A stretch of DNA of 64,000 nucleotides from Hemerocallis citrina. Taxonomy: Eukaryota; Streptophyta; Magnoliopsida; Asparagales; Asphodelaceae. The stretch spans positions 71,707,469-71,771,468 of the forward strand of contig CM030366.1 of the NCBI GenBank assembly GCA_017893485.1. Reading direction: 5' to 3'. The notes under the pieces are model-generated. The model saw nothing but the letters and a program-made list of their open reading frames with translations, searched no databases and was not told the origin of the DNA. Of the stretch, positions 44,767-55,514 are shown in pieces. The position numbers were made by a program, and so were the translations under genes. How positions within the stretch are numbered: position 1 is the stretch's first letter; every line of letters starts with the position of its first letter.

Positions 44767-46198
44767 TGTTGATTCTTGATTTTGATGATCACAACACACT
44801 GCACATGTATCTATGCTATACAGCTAAATTGCAGGTTGTACACACAAAAGACTATTCAGCTGAACAAATGAACAAGCACAAAGGCTCCAGATAAAGACAA
44901 TGGTTAAAGGTTCATTCAAGACTCAAGAATCAAGACAAGACTCAAGACAAGACTCAAGACTCAAGTCAAGACTCAAGCCAAAGTCTCAAGCTCAAAAGTG
45001 TCAATAAATTGTCATGTCTTGTAAACAATGTAATCTTATTTTTGTTGAGTCTTAGTATGATGTAAAGCCTTGTCACACACACATACACTCACTATTTTAT
45101 AATGTGTGTTTTTCAAAAACATAAAAAAGAGTCAAAACAGTTTGAAATAATTTAACTGTTGAGTACCAGTCGACCGATGCTTATATCAGTCGACTGGCAG
45201 TACAAAACTGTTTAAATTTATTCAAACTCTGACCAGTCGACTCATTATGGCAACCCAGTCGACTGTTCGAGTGCTTTTGACCGTTTTATGTTTTCAAAAT
45301 CGATTTTCAAATTCAAAAGCTTTTAAGATCCGTTGGTTGACAGTTGAGATAATCGTCTCCCAACGTCCAGGAGTTCTAACTTTATAAATAGAGTTCAGAA
45401 CTCTCTGAAAAAGATCTAACAACATTCTTTAAGATTTCCGAGCATTCTTGAGCATTTCTAAGTGAAAAAGAGAAAAAGCTTTCAAGTTTCAAAATTCTGG
45501 TTCTCTACACTCAGTCCAGTATAACATCGGAATTCGTTCTGGACTGGGTATAGAAGTCGACCTCCTTTTAGCCACATTCTACAACACATAACACCAACAA
45601 GGCTATAGGTTGACTGTAAATTTTTATTGTTTATTTTTTGCTCTCGGTTGGAGAGTTAGACTCTAGGGTGTAGAGTCAGTCGTTTCACTCTTGGTAGTAG
45701 AGTGGGTCTGCTTTCTCTGGTTGAGAGAAAGGACTATGGGTTAGACAAGGTTGTTGTCTTAATGCCGTAGGGTATTCTTGTTAACTTGTTTTTCAAGAAT
45801 AGTGGAAATCTCAAGTGGGTTGCTTGGGGACTGGATGTTGGTCGGAAGGACCGAACCAGGATATATCGTGTGTACTCTGTGATTGTTCTCTTGAACTTGC
45901 ATTTACTTGTTTCTGTTTAAGTTCTGTGAAACTTGTCTGGACAGTCGACTCAGCTCAATATCAGTCGACTGGTCAGACTCGTATTAGTTATAAATTAACT
46001 ATGTCTTCAGTCGCCTGTGTCAACTTTAAGTCGACTGTACAGAGTTATTTGTATTTGCTTTTATTTGGTCATATCAGTCGAATGGTTCACTACTAAGTCG
46101 ACTGCACCGAAGAAAAAATTATTTATTCTGCAGTTTATTTTAATTAACACTATTCACCCCCCCTCTAGTGTTTGTTGCCTCGCCTACAGGATCCAACA
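44767..46198 (+). repeat. 5' LTR of the SIRE-like element (1432 bp)
   Basis: Starts TGTTGATTCTTG and ends GGATCCAACA. TATA box at 45382-45390 (TTATAAATA). Compared with the 3' LTR it has about 45 extra bases near 45735-45780 and few substitutions. Exact AGTCGACTG sites lie at 45188, 45257, 45963, 46029 and 46096. Confidence 0.95.
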
Positions 46199-46200
46199 CT

Positions 46201-46212
46201 TGGTATCAGAGC
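46201..46212 (+). other. tRNA-iMet primer-binding site of the SIRE-like element
   Basis: TGGTATCAGAGC, two bases after the LTR end; gag starts 14 bases further on. Confidence 0.95.
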
Positions 46213-46225
46213 AAGGTTACAGGCT

Positions 46226-46772
46226 ATGGCAACTACTTCGAATACAAATCAGTACCATGAAGGCCAATCTACCCAAAGGCCACCGCTCTTCGATGGAACA
46301 AACTACAATTATTGGAAGTGCAGAATGAGAATCTACCTCCAATCAATCAATTATGAAATATGGCACATGACGGAGACGGAATACACTGCCCCTACTATTT
46401 CATATGCACAATGGAATGATGATCAAAAGTTTCAAACTATGAATAATGCAAAAGCAATGAATGCATTATTTTGTGCTCTCACAAAGGAGGAGTTCAACCG
46501 TGTATCAAATGCTACAACCGCACATCAAATCTGGCATACACTCGAGGTAACTCATGAAGGAACAAATAAAGTGAAAGAATCTAAAATCTCTGTTCTTGTT
46601 CACAGGTTTGAGATGTTCCGAATGAAGGAAAATGAAACTGTGTCCGAGATGATCACCAGATTTACCGATATTACAAACTCACTTGTGGCACTTGGCAAGA
46701 CATACACTCAAGCAGAGATGGTTAGAAAAGTCCTTCGTGCACTCACTCCTGAATGGGAAAAGAAAACCACGG
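46226..46772 (+). pseudogene. SIRE-like gag, first part (split by TR-GAG-B)
   Basis: ATG at 46226 opens MATTSNTNQYHEGQ. A Copia gag (UBN2-type) domain follows: PPLFDGTNYNYWKCRM, AKAMNALFCALTKEEFNRV, HQIWHTLEVTHEGTNKVKES, FEMFRMKENETVSEM. The frame stops only because the Tat-like element is inserted after ...EWEKKTT. With one copy of the CACGG duplication left out, the frame resumes at 56316 as ...IVEANDLSQLSLKN. Gag is therefore interrupted, not mutated, at this point. Confidence 0.93.
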
Positions 46773-47568
46773 TGTGGTAGGGTAAAAATGGCTTGGGGCC
46801 CAACCAGGGCCCAATACAACTCTCACTCAAAAATTGGTAGAAAACAGCAGTCTAGTTCAGCTTCGAGCCACTGCAGGGTCGGCGCCGAACCTCAAGTTCA
46901 CCCCCACATATCTGGTCTCCTCGTATCCGATGAGCGGCGATGGCCCTCGACCTCCGATCCACGACAGCCCTCCGGGCCGTCCGCCCCTCCTGGTATAGAA
47001 TGAGGATGACCTGGCACAGCCTGGGCCACCAGATCCTCCCGGAAGCACAGAAACCGCATGATCCGCCATGTCAGCTCCAAATACCACTAAGGGCTTTGCC
47101 ACGTCAGCCCTATACCACTCCTGGTACTGCCACGTCAGCCCTAAACCCCCTGGGCCTTCTGCCACGTCAGGCCCATGGGCTTTCGGGTTCAGTCCCGGCC
47201 CCCAAGCGGATCCAAACCCGGTTAGAATTCTCTATAAATACTAGACCCTCACCCACCTTTAGAGGTAACCAATCTTTTACCACTTAAATTCACCTAGTTA
47301 TTGCTACTTTCTTACAGAGACTGACTAGATCGTCGGAGGGTCCGCCACCGGGATAAACCCCAGTGTTTCAGGACCGTCTGCAGGTACACAAGACCTCGGA
47401 TCCGAACCCTCTGATCCGAGCCGAGGCATCCACTTCACTCCGAGCCCCTTGCAGGAGCTGCCAGGTCACTTCGAGGGTCGTCTGACAAGCAGCTTTCTCC
47501 TTCAATATAAATTGAGTCCGAACTCACACCTGGTGCATCCACACGACTCCCAAAAATAAACCGCATTA
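46773..47568 (+). repeat. 5' LTR of TR-GAG-B (796 bp)
   Basis: Starts TGTGGTAGGG. TATA box at 47233-47240 (TATAAATA). The last bases read CCGCATTA against CCGCATCA in the 3' LTR, so the terminal CA is TA here. Contains several TGCCACGTCAG strings (47050-47170), ACGT-core elements of the kind bound by plant bZIP factors. Confidence 0.95.
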
Positions 47569-47570
47569 GG

Positions 47571-47589
47571 TTGGCGCCGTCTGTGGGAA
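47571..47589 (+). other. Primer-binding site of TR-GAG-B
   Basis: TTGGCGCCGTCTGTGGGAA, a primer site common in Tat-lineage Gypsy elements. Two bases from the LTR end. Confidence 0.9.
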
Positions 47590-47646
47590 CTGCTTCAGAA
47601 GCCGACCCGAGCACGACCATCAAGGCACCTCGACAGCCGAACTCTC

Positions 47647-49926
47647 ATGGCCTCCAAGGGCAAGGGGGCTGCTTCCTCCGTCAACCGACGGGACTCGCCC
47701 CCACCAACCGCTAACGCCGATCCACACCCTTCAAGACACAGGGCTCACCATCATGGGTCCCAAAGGAGCGTCACCCGTCAGGTCCAGCCCGACCTACGGG
47801 GAGTAATCGTCAACCGACAGATTAGCCGCAGCAGGGGAAGGGCCGCTTCCAACCCGGCCCCGAACCATCCTAGACCGCCGCCCGAGGGACGGAGATCAGC
47901 ACTCAGCCGCATCGGAAGGCAGCCTTCAGACCGACCCAACAGGGTCGAGGGAGCCCCCGTCACTCACAAGGAGTTCCAAGACTTCCGGAGAGAAATTCTC
48001 GGGGCCCTCCGACGGGCCCCCAGGGAGGAAACCCTCCACTCCCAAACCGGATCGGATGCCGAGGCCAGCGTGTCGCGCCCGTCAACAATCCAGCCAGAAG
48101 ACGATGGCGTACTCCTAAGGTGCCTCCAAGAAATGGAGGATCGCCTCGATCATATAGGAGACGGTGACCGACGAGCGGCTCAGGGGTACAGACCTGTCCG
48201 TCCTCCCTTCTCCGCCCCCATCCTCCAAGCGGAAATACCCAGAAATTTCCGACCACCTCAATTCGAGACCTACGACGGCGAGGGAGATCCCGCTGATCAC
48301 ATGGAGGGTTTCAAAACCCTCATGATGATTCACAGCGCCTCGGATCCCCTACTATGCCGAGCCTTCCCCGCCACACTTCGGGGTCCGGCTCGTGAATGGT
48401 ACTCGAAACTCACCCCCGGCTCCATTTACTCCTTCGACCAACTAGAGGGCAATTTTCTTGCCCACTTCGTCACCAGTCGGAAGGCGGAAAGGACCAGCGC
48501 CTCTTTACTTGGGCTCAGACAGATAGAGGGAGAGTCCCTCAAAGTGTTCGTCCGGAGATTTACCACGGAGGCGAGGTCGGTCTCCTCTCTTGATCCAGGC
48601 ATCGCCTCTGCGGCCTTTCGGCACAACGTCCGTCATGGACAGCTGAAAGCTTCACTGGCGAAGAGACCCCCCGTCGACTTTCCCGACCTCCTCAACAGGG
48701 TCGAGAAATACATTAGGGCAGAAGAGGCCCTTAGCCCCGAAGATGCTAGGGAGGCCACCTCGAAGGGAAAACGGAAGGCCGAAGAAGTCGAACCATCAAA
48801 GAAGGCTCCGAGGGACGCGGGGGCCATAAAGAAAATCCCGCCGGTCCCCCGCTTCGAGAGGTACACTCCCTTGACACATAACGTATCCGCCATCCTCTTA
48901 GAAATCGAAGACAAAGGCATTGTTCGACTACCTCCCCGACCTAACAACAGCAAGAACCGAGATCAACGCTTCTACTGCCGCTTCCACAGAGACCATGGGC
49001 ACGACACCGACCAATGCCGGGCCCTGAAAGACGAGATTGAGGAACTCATCTCCAAGGGGTACCTCCGAGAATTCACCCGAGAAGTCCCACGGGATCGAAG
49101 AGATACTAGGAGCTGGAGGCTCTCGCCTCCGAACCCTACTCCGAACCGCATCCAGGGTCGAGATCCCGAGTCCGAGGGAGCCGCGGATACGCCATTCATC
49201 TTGCACTGTGTCCACGGAGGGCCGATGGGAGGAGAATCGAATACTTCCCGAAAAGCCTTCATCCGAGAGGTGAATGCTGTCCAAGACAACCCCTCGCCCA
49301 AGCTACAGCCAATGCCAGTCTCGTTCTCAGGAGAGGACCTCGAAGGCATTCGCCTGCCCCACTGCGATGCCCTCGTCATTAGCCTCCACATGGCTAATTG
49401 TGAAGTTCGCCGAATCCTCGTCAACAACGGCAGCTCGGTTAATATTCTTTTCCTCGAAGCCTTTGAGAATCTCAAGTTACCTAGAGGCAAGCTCAAGCCG
49501 GCCGGATATACCTTGCATGGGTTCTCCGACGTCCCTGTCGTGATAGAAGGGATTGTTACCCTCGACGTTACCGCAGGATCGGCTCCCATCAAGAGGACCG
49601 AGTCTATGGACTTCATGGTGGTCAACGTCAAGACGGCTTACAACGCCATACTCGGCCGACCCGGATTATGCTCCCTCCAAGCAGTGCCTTCGGCCTACCA
49701 TCTGAAGCTTAAATTTCCCACCCCGCAAGGAGTCGGCATCGTCCAAGGCAGCCAAGAAGCGGCGCGATCGTGCTACATGACCACCGTCGGGGGAGGTGTG
49801 TTCCCCCTCGACGCCGTCGAATTCAAACCAGAGAGGGACGGCCCTACTCCTGGACCTGCTGTCGAGCCGGAGGGATTCCCATTGGATGCCGAGCACCTAG
49901 TGAATTTCCTTGAGGGACGAGCTTAA
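47647..49926 (+). CDS. gag-protease polyprotein of TR-GAG-B (759 aa)
   Basis: Intact frame. Residues 1-150 are basic and Ser/Pro/Arg-rich. Residues about 195-365 are the retrotransposon gag capsid core (FRPPQFETYDGEGDP, REWYSKL, FVRRFTTEARS). Residues about 440-460 carry a Cys/His knuckle-like motif (YCRFHRDHGHDTDQCRALKD). Residues about 560-720 are an aspartic-protease-like domain (ILVNNGSSVNILF, YNAILGRPGLCSL). The catalytic Asp of the usual DNGSS motif is Asn at residue 593, so proteolysis is probably lost or marginal. The frame ends before any RT. The ATG follows the PBS by 57 bases. Expected role: packaging of element RNA into virus-like particles in the cytoplasm, with RT and integrase supplied by relatives. 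Confidence 0.92.
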   Translation: MASKGKGAASSVNRRDSPPPTANADPHPSRHRAHHHGSQRSVTRQVQPDLRGVIVNRQISRSRGRAASNPAPNHPRPPPEGRRSALSRIGRQPSDRPNRVEGAPVTHKEFQDFRREILGALRRAPREETLHSQTGSDAEASVSRPSTIQPEDDGVLLRCLQEMEDRLDHIGDGDRRAAQGYRPVRPPFSAPILQAEIPRNFRPPQFETYDGEGDPADHMEGFKTLMMIHSASDPLLCRAFPATLRGPAREWYSKLTPGSIYSFDQLEGNFLAHFVTSRKAERTSASLLGLRQIEGESLKVFVRRFTTEARSVSSLDPGIASAAFRHNVRHGQLKASLAKRPPVDFPDLLNRVEKYIRAEEALSPEDAREATSKGKRKAEEVEPSKKAPRDAGAIKKIPPVPRFERYTPLTHNVSAILLEIEDKGIVRLPPRPNNSKNRDQRFYCRFHRDHGHDTDQCRALKDEIEELISKGYLREFTREVPRDRRDTRSWRLSPPNPTPNRIQGRDPESEGAADTPFILHCVHGGPMGGESNTSRKAFIREVNAVQDNPSPKLQPMPVSFSGEDLEGIRLPHCDALVISLHMANCEVRRILVNNGSSVNILFLEAFENLKLPRGKLKPAGYTLHGFSDVPVVIEGIVTLDVTAGSAPIKRTESMDFMVVNVKTAYNAILGRPGLCSLQAVPSAYHLKLKFPTPQGVGIVQGSQEAARSCYMTTVGGGVFPLDAVEFKPERDGPTPGPAVEPEGFPLDAEHLVNFLEGRA

Positions 49927-50341
49927 GTTCTAACTTAGCTAAAAGTAAACCTTTTGTAAAGCTTTCGTATGTAAAGGGCCGTTTTAGCAGCCCCCCTATT
50001 TTATACTAAGAAAATCTCTTTGTATCATACTCCAAACGCCTCGGCGGATCCGACCTAATACCAGACGAGGGGATCGACACCCAAGTCTTCACCCCGGGAT
50101 CATCCCCGACGCCTCGGTAGGTCCGATCCGACCCAGGCCGGAAGACTTCACCACGCCCCACGCCGATCCCTCACGGACCGACAGAGCCGAACCACACTCC
50201 CTTCATCATTCCGTACACTATCAACCGGAGCGAAGAGTGAAATGAATTCCTTATTCATACTCCTTTATTGGGTTAGGAGGAAACAAACAAAGACCGTTAC
50301 AGAAACACTCCTCTCATCTCAAATAGTAGGAAGCCGCCCTC
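49927..50341. other. Spacer between the convergent genes of TR-GAG-B
   Basis: 415 bases between the gag stop and the end of the opposite-strand gene. AT-rich at 49930-50040, then GC-rich with GACGCCTCGGCGGATCC-like strings. In Tat relatives with full coding capacity RT and integrase would occupy this position; no trace of either is visible. Confidence 0.7.
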
Positions 50342-53300
50342 TCAAGGCCCCTCTGGTCCGACGAGCGACGGGATCACTCCAATCGAACAACTTGGAACTC
50401 TCTCCTTGTCATAATGGTCCTTCGGTTCGGCCACGGACGACACACCGGCCACGGAACTCTGGGCATCGGCGGGCCGCATACGCTCCAATAACGGCAGCGC
50501 AGAGGGTACCCCCTCCGCTCGCTGACCACCCGAGGAAGGTCTCGAGATGCCCAGCATCGTCCAGTAGCGGTGTATCTCCACCTCCTTCTCCACTATCACA
50601 TCGCGAAGTAGCTTCTCAGAGGAAGGCCTCTGCACCGAGGAACTCGACATAGTATATCTGAGTCCGACACCCACGAGTTCCCGATCCACCATCGCCCTCC
50701 TCATACGGCTTGCCTCCTCACCAAGGGCTTCAGACATGTTCCTGTAATAATTAAAGGCCGCATCAGCGTTACGGGCCCTCTCACGGTACCGAGCCAAGGT
50801 GGCCTCCAATGCCTCAACCTTGCTCCGGAGCCACGCCGCGTCAGAACGACGGGGGTCCGCCTCGGGAGGGGAAGCCACAACCTACAAGAGAACCAACTCA
50901 ACGCACATAAGCAAGGAGGTTCGGAAATATCCGAGGTCAAAACACTTGGCCAGTCAAAAATGCTTTTTTATAAATTGTGTTGCTTCTTACAAAAAAGGCA
51001 GTGGCCAGTCCGCGGAAGGCAAATACAATCGAAGGGGGTAAAAAAGAAAGATAAAACTATACAACTTGATTTCCCACCTCGGCATCGATCGGGTTCGCAG
51101 GAGGATCGACGGCCGGGTTGCCAACGGGCCCTTCTTCGGCAGGAGTCTTCGGTGTCCCCTCGATCTCCATGTCATACTCAAAGTTGGACAGGTCGACGGT
51201 CGGGTAGAAGTGCCTCACATGACTGAGGGCCTTCGCGTAGCACTCATCCTGGGCCTTGATCACCATCCGCTGACCCGCATCAGTCAGCTCTTCCCTCTCC
51301 TTGGCGAACGCAGCCGTCAACTCCTTCTCCTTGGCGAACTTCTTCTTCAAGGAGACCACCCTCTTCCCCCACTCGGCGTCCTTGGCCTCGAGCTCGAGCT
51401 TCATCTGCTGCTCCCTCTTATGCGAACCCTCGAGCTCGATCCGCATCTCCTTCATCTCCCGCTCGCTCTTGTCCGCCCGAGCCCGCTCTTGTGACAGGGA
51501 CGCTTCGTAGAGGTTCTTTACGTTAGCTCCCTGCATACAAGCCTGCGACCGGCAAGCACAGATAAGAAGAAAACTCCCAAAGCAAGATTAACAAGAGGGA
51601 TGAGGTCGACAAGCTTACCAGTACGGTGGCCTGCGCCAGGCGTGTAAATGCCACCTCTACGGGCTCGCTCTCCATCACTTGGCGATCGCGAGGGGTCGCC
51701 AACTTCTCCACCACCTCAACGGCCTGGGCTTCCTCAGTCAGACAGTCGCCCATCCGAACCGACCAGTCCGGTGCCCACCGTTGCCGCAACATCTCCACCA
51801 CCGGGTCCTCCTCCTCAACCTCTACCAAGGGACCTTTCCCCTTGTCGAGATCGGATGCCCTCGCTGGGCCCTTACCCCTCGAAGGGGCTGCCCCCCTGCT
51901 CGTCTCCGAGCGAGTCCTCTTAGCCTTCGGCTCGAGCGGGGCCTCCGAGATAACCAGGGACGGCTCCCTCGGCTTCTTCGCCGCCTCCCCCTTCTTCTTC
52001 TCGGCGTTATCCTTCTTCATGGCGAGCCTCCTTGCTTTGATCGATGCCTCATCCATATCTACAGAAAAAACCATTAAGAGCAATGAGCAAGAAAGTACGA
52101 AAAGACCGAGAGAAAAGAAACAACTACATACGCAGAACGGCTGGGCTCAGTCCAACGCTCGCCAGGTGGGCCTCCGTCACCTTCGTCCAATCGATACTAG
52201 GGGACAAACGGAGGCGCTCGACAAACCCCCACTCTTCGGCCGTCAGATCCCTCGGCCTCGGCGGTGGATAGCTCGGCTTGGAATGGTTCCATCGAGTCGG
52301 AATGTCCCAGGGCTCCTCACTCCGGATCACCAGATATTTTTTCTTCTAATCCTTGATGGAGTCCGGATGACTGTGAACGACCTTCCCCTTACTCCGAGGG
52401 GAGATATAGTAAATACCCTCAGCCGCCGAGCTGATCATCAACATCGCTCGGAACACGTTCAACCGCAGGGGTACCTTTTGTTCCTCGCACATCAGTACAA
52501 AACAAATTATCTGCTTCCAAGAGTTCGGCCCATACTGCATTGGCGCCAAGGAGGCCCAGTTCAGTACTTCCCGAACAAACGGGTGGACTGGCAGCCTCAG
52601 TCCAGAGATGAAGGCGTCCACTGGGAAGTTGCAATACCAAGCAGATAGGGGATCGGTTGGGCGCAGAGTAGAGCTCGGCAGCATCAATTCGTAGCCAGGA
52701 CCTATGTGGTACGCCAGCTGCAAAACCTCCAAGTCCCCACCCTCCAAGACGGTCTGAATCGCGTCCACCATCACTCTCTTCCGACCCGGCGAAGAGGCCT
52801 GCACACCGAAGAGCTCCTTGTCAGATAGGTCGTCAGGATACTGACGGAAAGGTTTCGGCTGCACGGGCGAACCTGTCCACAAATTGCGGTAAACAGGCGC
52901 CTGGCTCGAACCACCAATCCTCGGTCCTGCCTTCCTCGGAGCCTTCTTCCTCTTCTTGGTTCTCTCCGGCGAGGGAGTAGATAAGGGCCCCAGACCAGTC
53001 GGCGTGGAACTCGGACCTGCACCCTGAACTGTGGATCTTCTTACTGAGCCGCCCTCGCCTCCCTCCTCCTCGGAAGTCAACTCCAGAACACGGACGCCGT
53101 CCGAGCCATCATTCGCTTCCTCCGACTCGCTGCTCTCCACCACGAAGGGACGTCGGGAGCGTAACGGCCTCGCACCATGTACCTCCTCCTCCTCACCTAC
53201 TGGTTCCTCCCACGAAACCGAGTCGAAAGGCTCCTCAACGTGTACTGACTCCTCCTCAAGCACGGGCTCCTCCCATGACGTCGATCTAGAGACAGGTTTC

Positions 53301-53350
53301 ACTTCCTCCCTAGACGTCGACGCTGACGAGCCAGACTGAGCCCTATCCAT
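50342..53350 (-). CDS. Opposite-strand spliced gene of TR-GAG-B (4 exons, one stop)
   Basis: Model on the minus strand: exon 1 53350-52132, intron 52131-52059 (GTATGT...TGTAG), exon 2 52058-51619, intron 51618-51543 (GTAAGC...CGCAG), exon 3 51542-51078, intron 51077-50882 (GTGGGA...TGTAG), exon 4 50881-50342. Exons total 2664 bases, exactly 888 codons in one frame. One TAG at 52346-52348, where Trp fits (IKD*KKKYL), breaks it. Protein: acidic Ser/Glu-rich start, basic KKRKKAPRK, a globular part with LRPTDP, HPFVREVLNWA and PNSWKQIICFVLMCEE like the 'putative gypsy type transposon' domain (Transposase_28), a Lys-rich segment, then two coiled-coil-like exons. Function unknown. The third donor is weak. 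A decayed homologue lies at 33507-35660. Confidence 0.75.
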
Positions 53351-53507
53351 CTGTGCCTAAACTAAACAGACTTACCAACTCACCTGGGGTCACTTCAGAA
53401 GGGCGAGTCTAGTGCAGCAAACTGCAGGGACGAGCGCTGAAGTGTTGGGAAAATTTTGAAAAAGAAAGCAGCAAGAAAGGAGTGGGCTAAAGGGGGAGAG
53501 GGGGGAG

Positions 53508-53517
53508 TATTTATAAA
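53508..53517 (-). promoter_or_regulatory. TATA box of the opposite-strand gene
   Basis: The minus strand reads TTTATAAATA about 160 bases upstream of the ATG at 53350, in a GC-rich setting. It resembles the LTR's own TATA (TATAAATA) and would give the gene a promoter independent of the sense LTR. Confidence 0.55.
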
Positions 53518-54479
53518 GGATGAAAGCGACTCCTCGATTTCCGCAAGAACTGTTCACCTATTGACGTGCAACTGCCGCCTGGGAAATCGCGCCACGTCCT
53601 CAAAACGTGCGCTGCTGACGTCATCCAACGCCAGGCTGGCAGCCAGACGAGGGGGTCAGTTCGGAAGGGGTATTCGGCAAAGAGAACGTTTTACTTAAAA
53701 TTTAAGGCGTCGTCCTTAGACAGACGCCCCGGGCTCCAGGGCTCGGTCGGTTCCCCTTTCACCGGCGAGCAGCTCGGGGCTTACAGCCTCGAAAGCCGAA
53801 ACCCCGAACTGTTCGAGGGTGAGACAGAAACCGCCATCACCCGGAGCCCTATTGGAAGATAGAGTGGCCAACCTCCAATCGGAGACGACCCATCTATCCG
53901 AGGCTCTTCAGCCCCAAGCCTGGGATATGGTTGATGCCCCTCCCGTCTGGGTCTCTCTCGGGCCAAACAACCATATCAGGGTCGTTTGACCCGAAAAAGG
54001 ATCCAGACGGCAGAAGCATCACCAATCCGAGGCTCCTCATCTACCGGTCCGAATTTTGGTCGTTACCCCTCTCGCCCTGATCCCCCCTGGATCTGGCTAC
54101 CGTATCAGAGCCATCAGATCCAAGAGAAGATCCGGGCGGCAGAGAAACCACCTCTCCGACACGACCGGGGGTAAAATTTTGCAAGAAACAGACGTCCGCC
54201 GGAGCAGACACCTTTGATGGCCAATAGACCACCCTTGCTGTGATCCAACCCACTGCAGAGAGAGGGGTACTTATAGCCTCCCCCATAGGCCGGCCTTTAT
54301 GACATGGGGAAGACCAAACGACGGAAGACCATGCGCCATGCATTTATTAGGCGGCGCCATTAAGGCCCCTGGGAAATTGGAACATCACACAGATCCCGGG
54401 GTGCCTTTAATGCTCCGCAAAGACAGCGGACTACCCTGCTCAACATTCCTAAGGAACAACGGTTTGCCCCCCACCCTTG
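53518..54479. other. GC-rich spacer with a loose internal repeat
   Basis: No gene. Two related stretches about 130-180 bases apart (around 53985-54020 and 54115-54150) share GATCCRGRCGGCAGA-type strings next to TTTGACCCGAAAAAG/CAGATCCAAGAGAAG, so this may be an older, decayed tandem repeat upstream of the regular array. Confidence 0.5.
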
Positions 54480-55450
54480 CCGACCCGTAACCCCTCGCCA
54501 GCTCGAGGCCAAGTCTAGTACTAGGGTAGTCATACCAGAGAGGCTCAAACGGCTCGCCATCGCCCTTGCCGACCCGTAGATCCCTCGCCGGCTCTAGATC
54601 AGGTCTGGCACCAGGGTAGTCTTCTCAGGAAGGCTCAACGACTTGCCCTCACCCTTGCTGACCCATAATCCCTCGCCAGCTCGAGGTCAGGTCTAGCACC
54701 AGGGTAGTCTTCTCAGAAAAACTCCACGGCGCGCCATCGCCCTTGCCGACCCGTAATCCCTCGCCAAGCTCGAGGTCAGGTCTGGCACCAGGGTAGTCTT
54801 CTCAGGAAGGCTCAACGGCTCGCCAACACCCTTGTTGGCCCGTAATCCCTCGCCAGCTCGAGGTCAAGTCTAGCACCAGGGTAGTCTTCTCAGGAAGGCT
54901 CCATGGCTCGCCATCGCCCTTGCCGACCCGTAATCCCTCGCCAAGCTCGAGGTCAGGTCTGGCACCAGGGTAGTCTTCTCAGGAAGGCTCAACGGCTCGC
55001 CATCCCCCTTGTTGGCCCATAAATCCCTCGCCAGCTCGAGGTCGGGTCTAGCACCAGGGTAGTCTTCTCAGGAAGGCTCCACGGCTCGCCATCGCCCTTG
55101 CCGACCCGTAATCCCTCGCCAATCTCGAGGTCAGGTCTGGCACCAGGGTAGTCTTCTCAGGAAGGCTCAACGGCTCGCCATCACCCTTGTTGGCCCATAA
55201 GTCCCTCGCCAGCTCGAGGTCGGGTCTAACACCAGGGTAGTCTTCTCAGGAAGGCTCCACGGCTCGCCATCGCCCTTGTTAACTCATAATCCCTCGATAG
55301 CTCGAGGTCAGGTCTAGCACCAGGGTAGTCTTCTCAGGAAGGCTCAACGGCTCGCCATCACCCTTGCCGACCCATAATACCTCGCCTGCTCGAGGTTAGG
55401 TCTGGCACCAAGATAATCCCCTCATGAAGGCACAATGGCTCGCCATCCCA
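54480..55450. repeat. 89-bp tandem array before the 3' LTR (about 11 units)
   Basis: Units contain CCCTTGCCGACCCGTAATCCCTCGCC, GCTCGAGGTCAGGTCTGGCA and CCAGGGTAGTCTTCTCAGGAAGGCTC. The landmark GGGTAGTC recurs at intervals of about 88-90. Neighbouring units alternate between CCACGGC and CAACGGC variants and between CCGACCCG and TTGGCCCA variants, giving a two-unit higher-order period of about 178. Outermost units are the most diverged. Hypervariable tandem repeats in the 3' region are known in Tat/Ogre elements and can seed satellite DNA. Confidence 0.93.
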
Positions 55451-55498
55451 TTTCTACAACCGTAAACACTCCTCCACGGCTAGCTCCCGCACCCCCGC

Positions 55499-55514
55499 AG
55501 GAGTGGGGGGCTTG
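55499..55514 (+). other. Polypurine tract of TR-GAG-B
   Basis: AGGAGTGGGGGGCTTG immediately before the TGTGGTAGGG start of the 3' LTR. Confidence 0.8.

Noticed and set aside
48972..49631. 219-residue minus-strand frame and several 60-118 residue frames opposite gag
   Set aside because: All overlap the well-supported gag-protease frame on the plus strand. High GC makes long chance frames likely, and no motif is seen in them.
51626..52648. 340-residue plus-strand reading frame
   Set aside because: It lies opposite exons of the minus-strand spliced gene. The minus strand has matching splice sites, a domain-like core and a homologue at 33507-35660; the plus frame has none of these and is a GC-rich shadow.
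54480..55450. Regular repeats as a possible CRISPR array
   Set aside because: Units are head-to-tail with no unique spacers, the unit is 89 bases, and the context is a plant retrotransposon. It is a tandem array.
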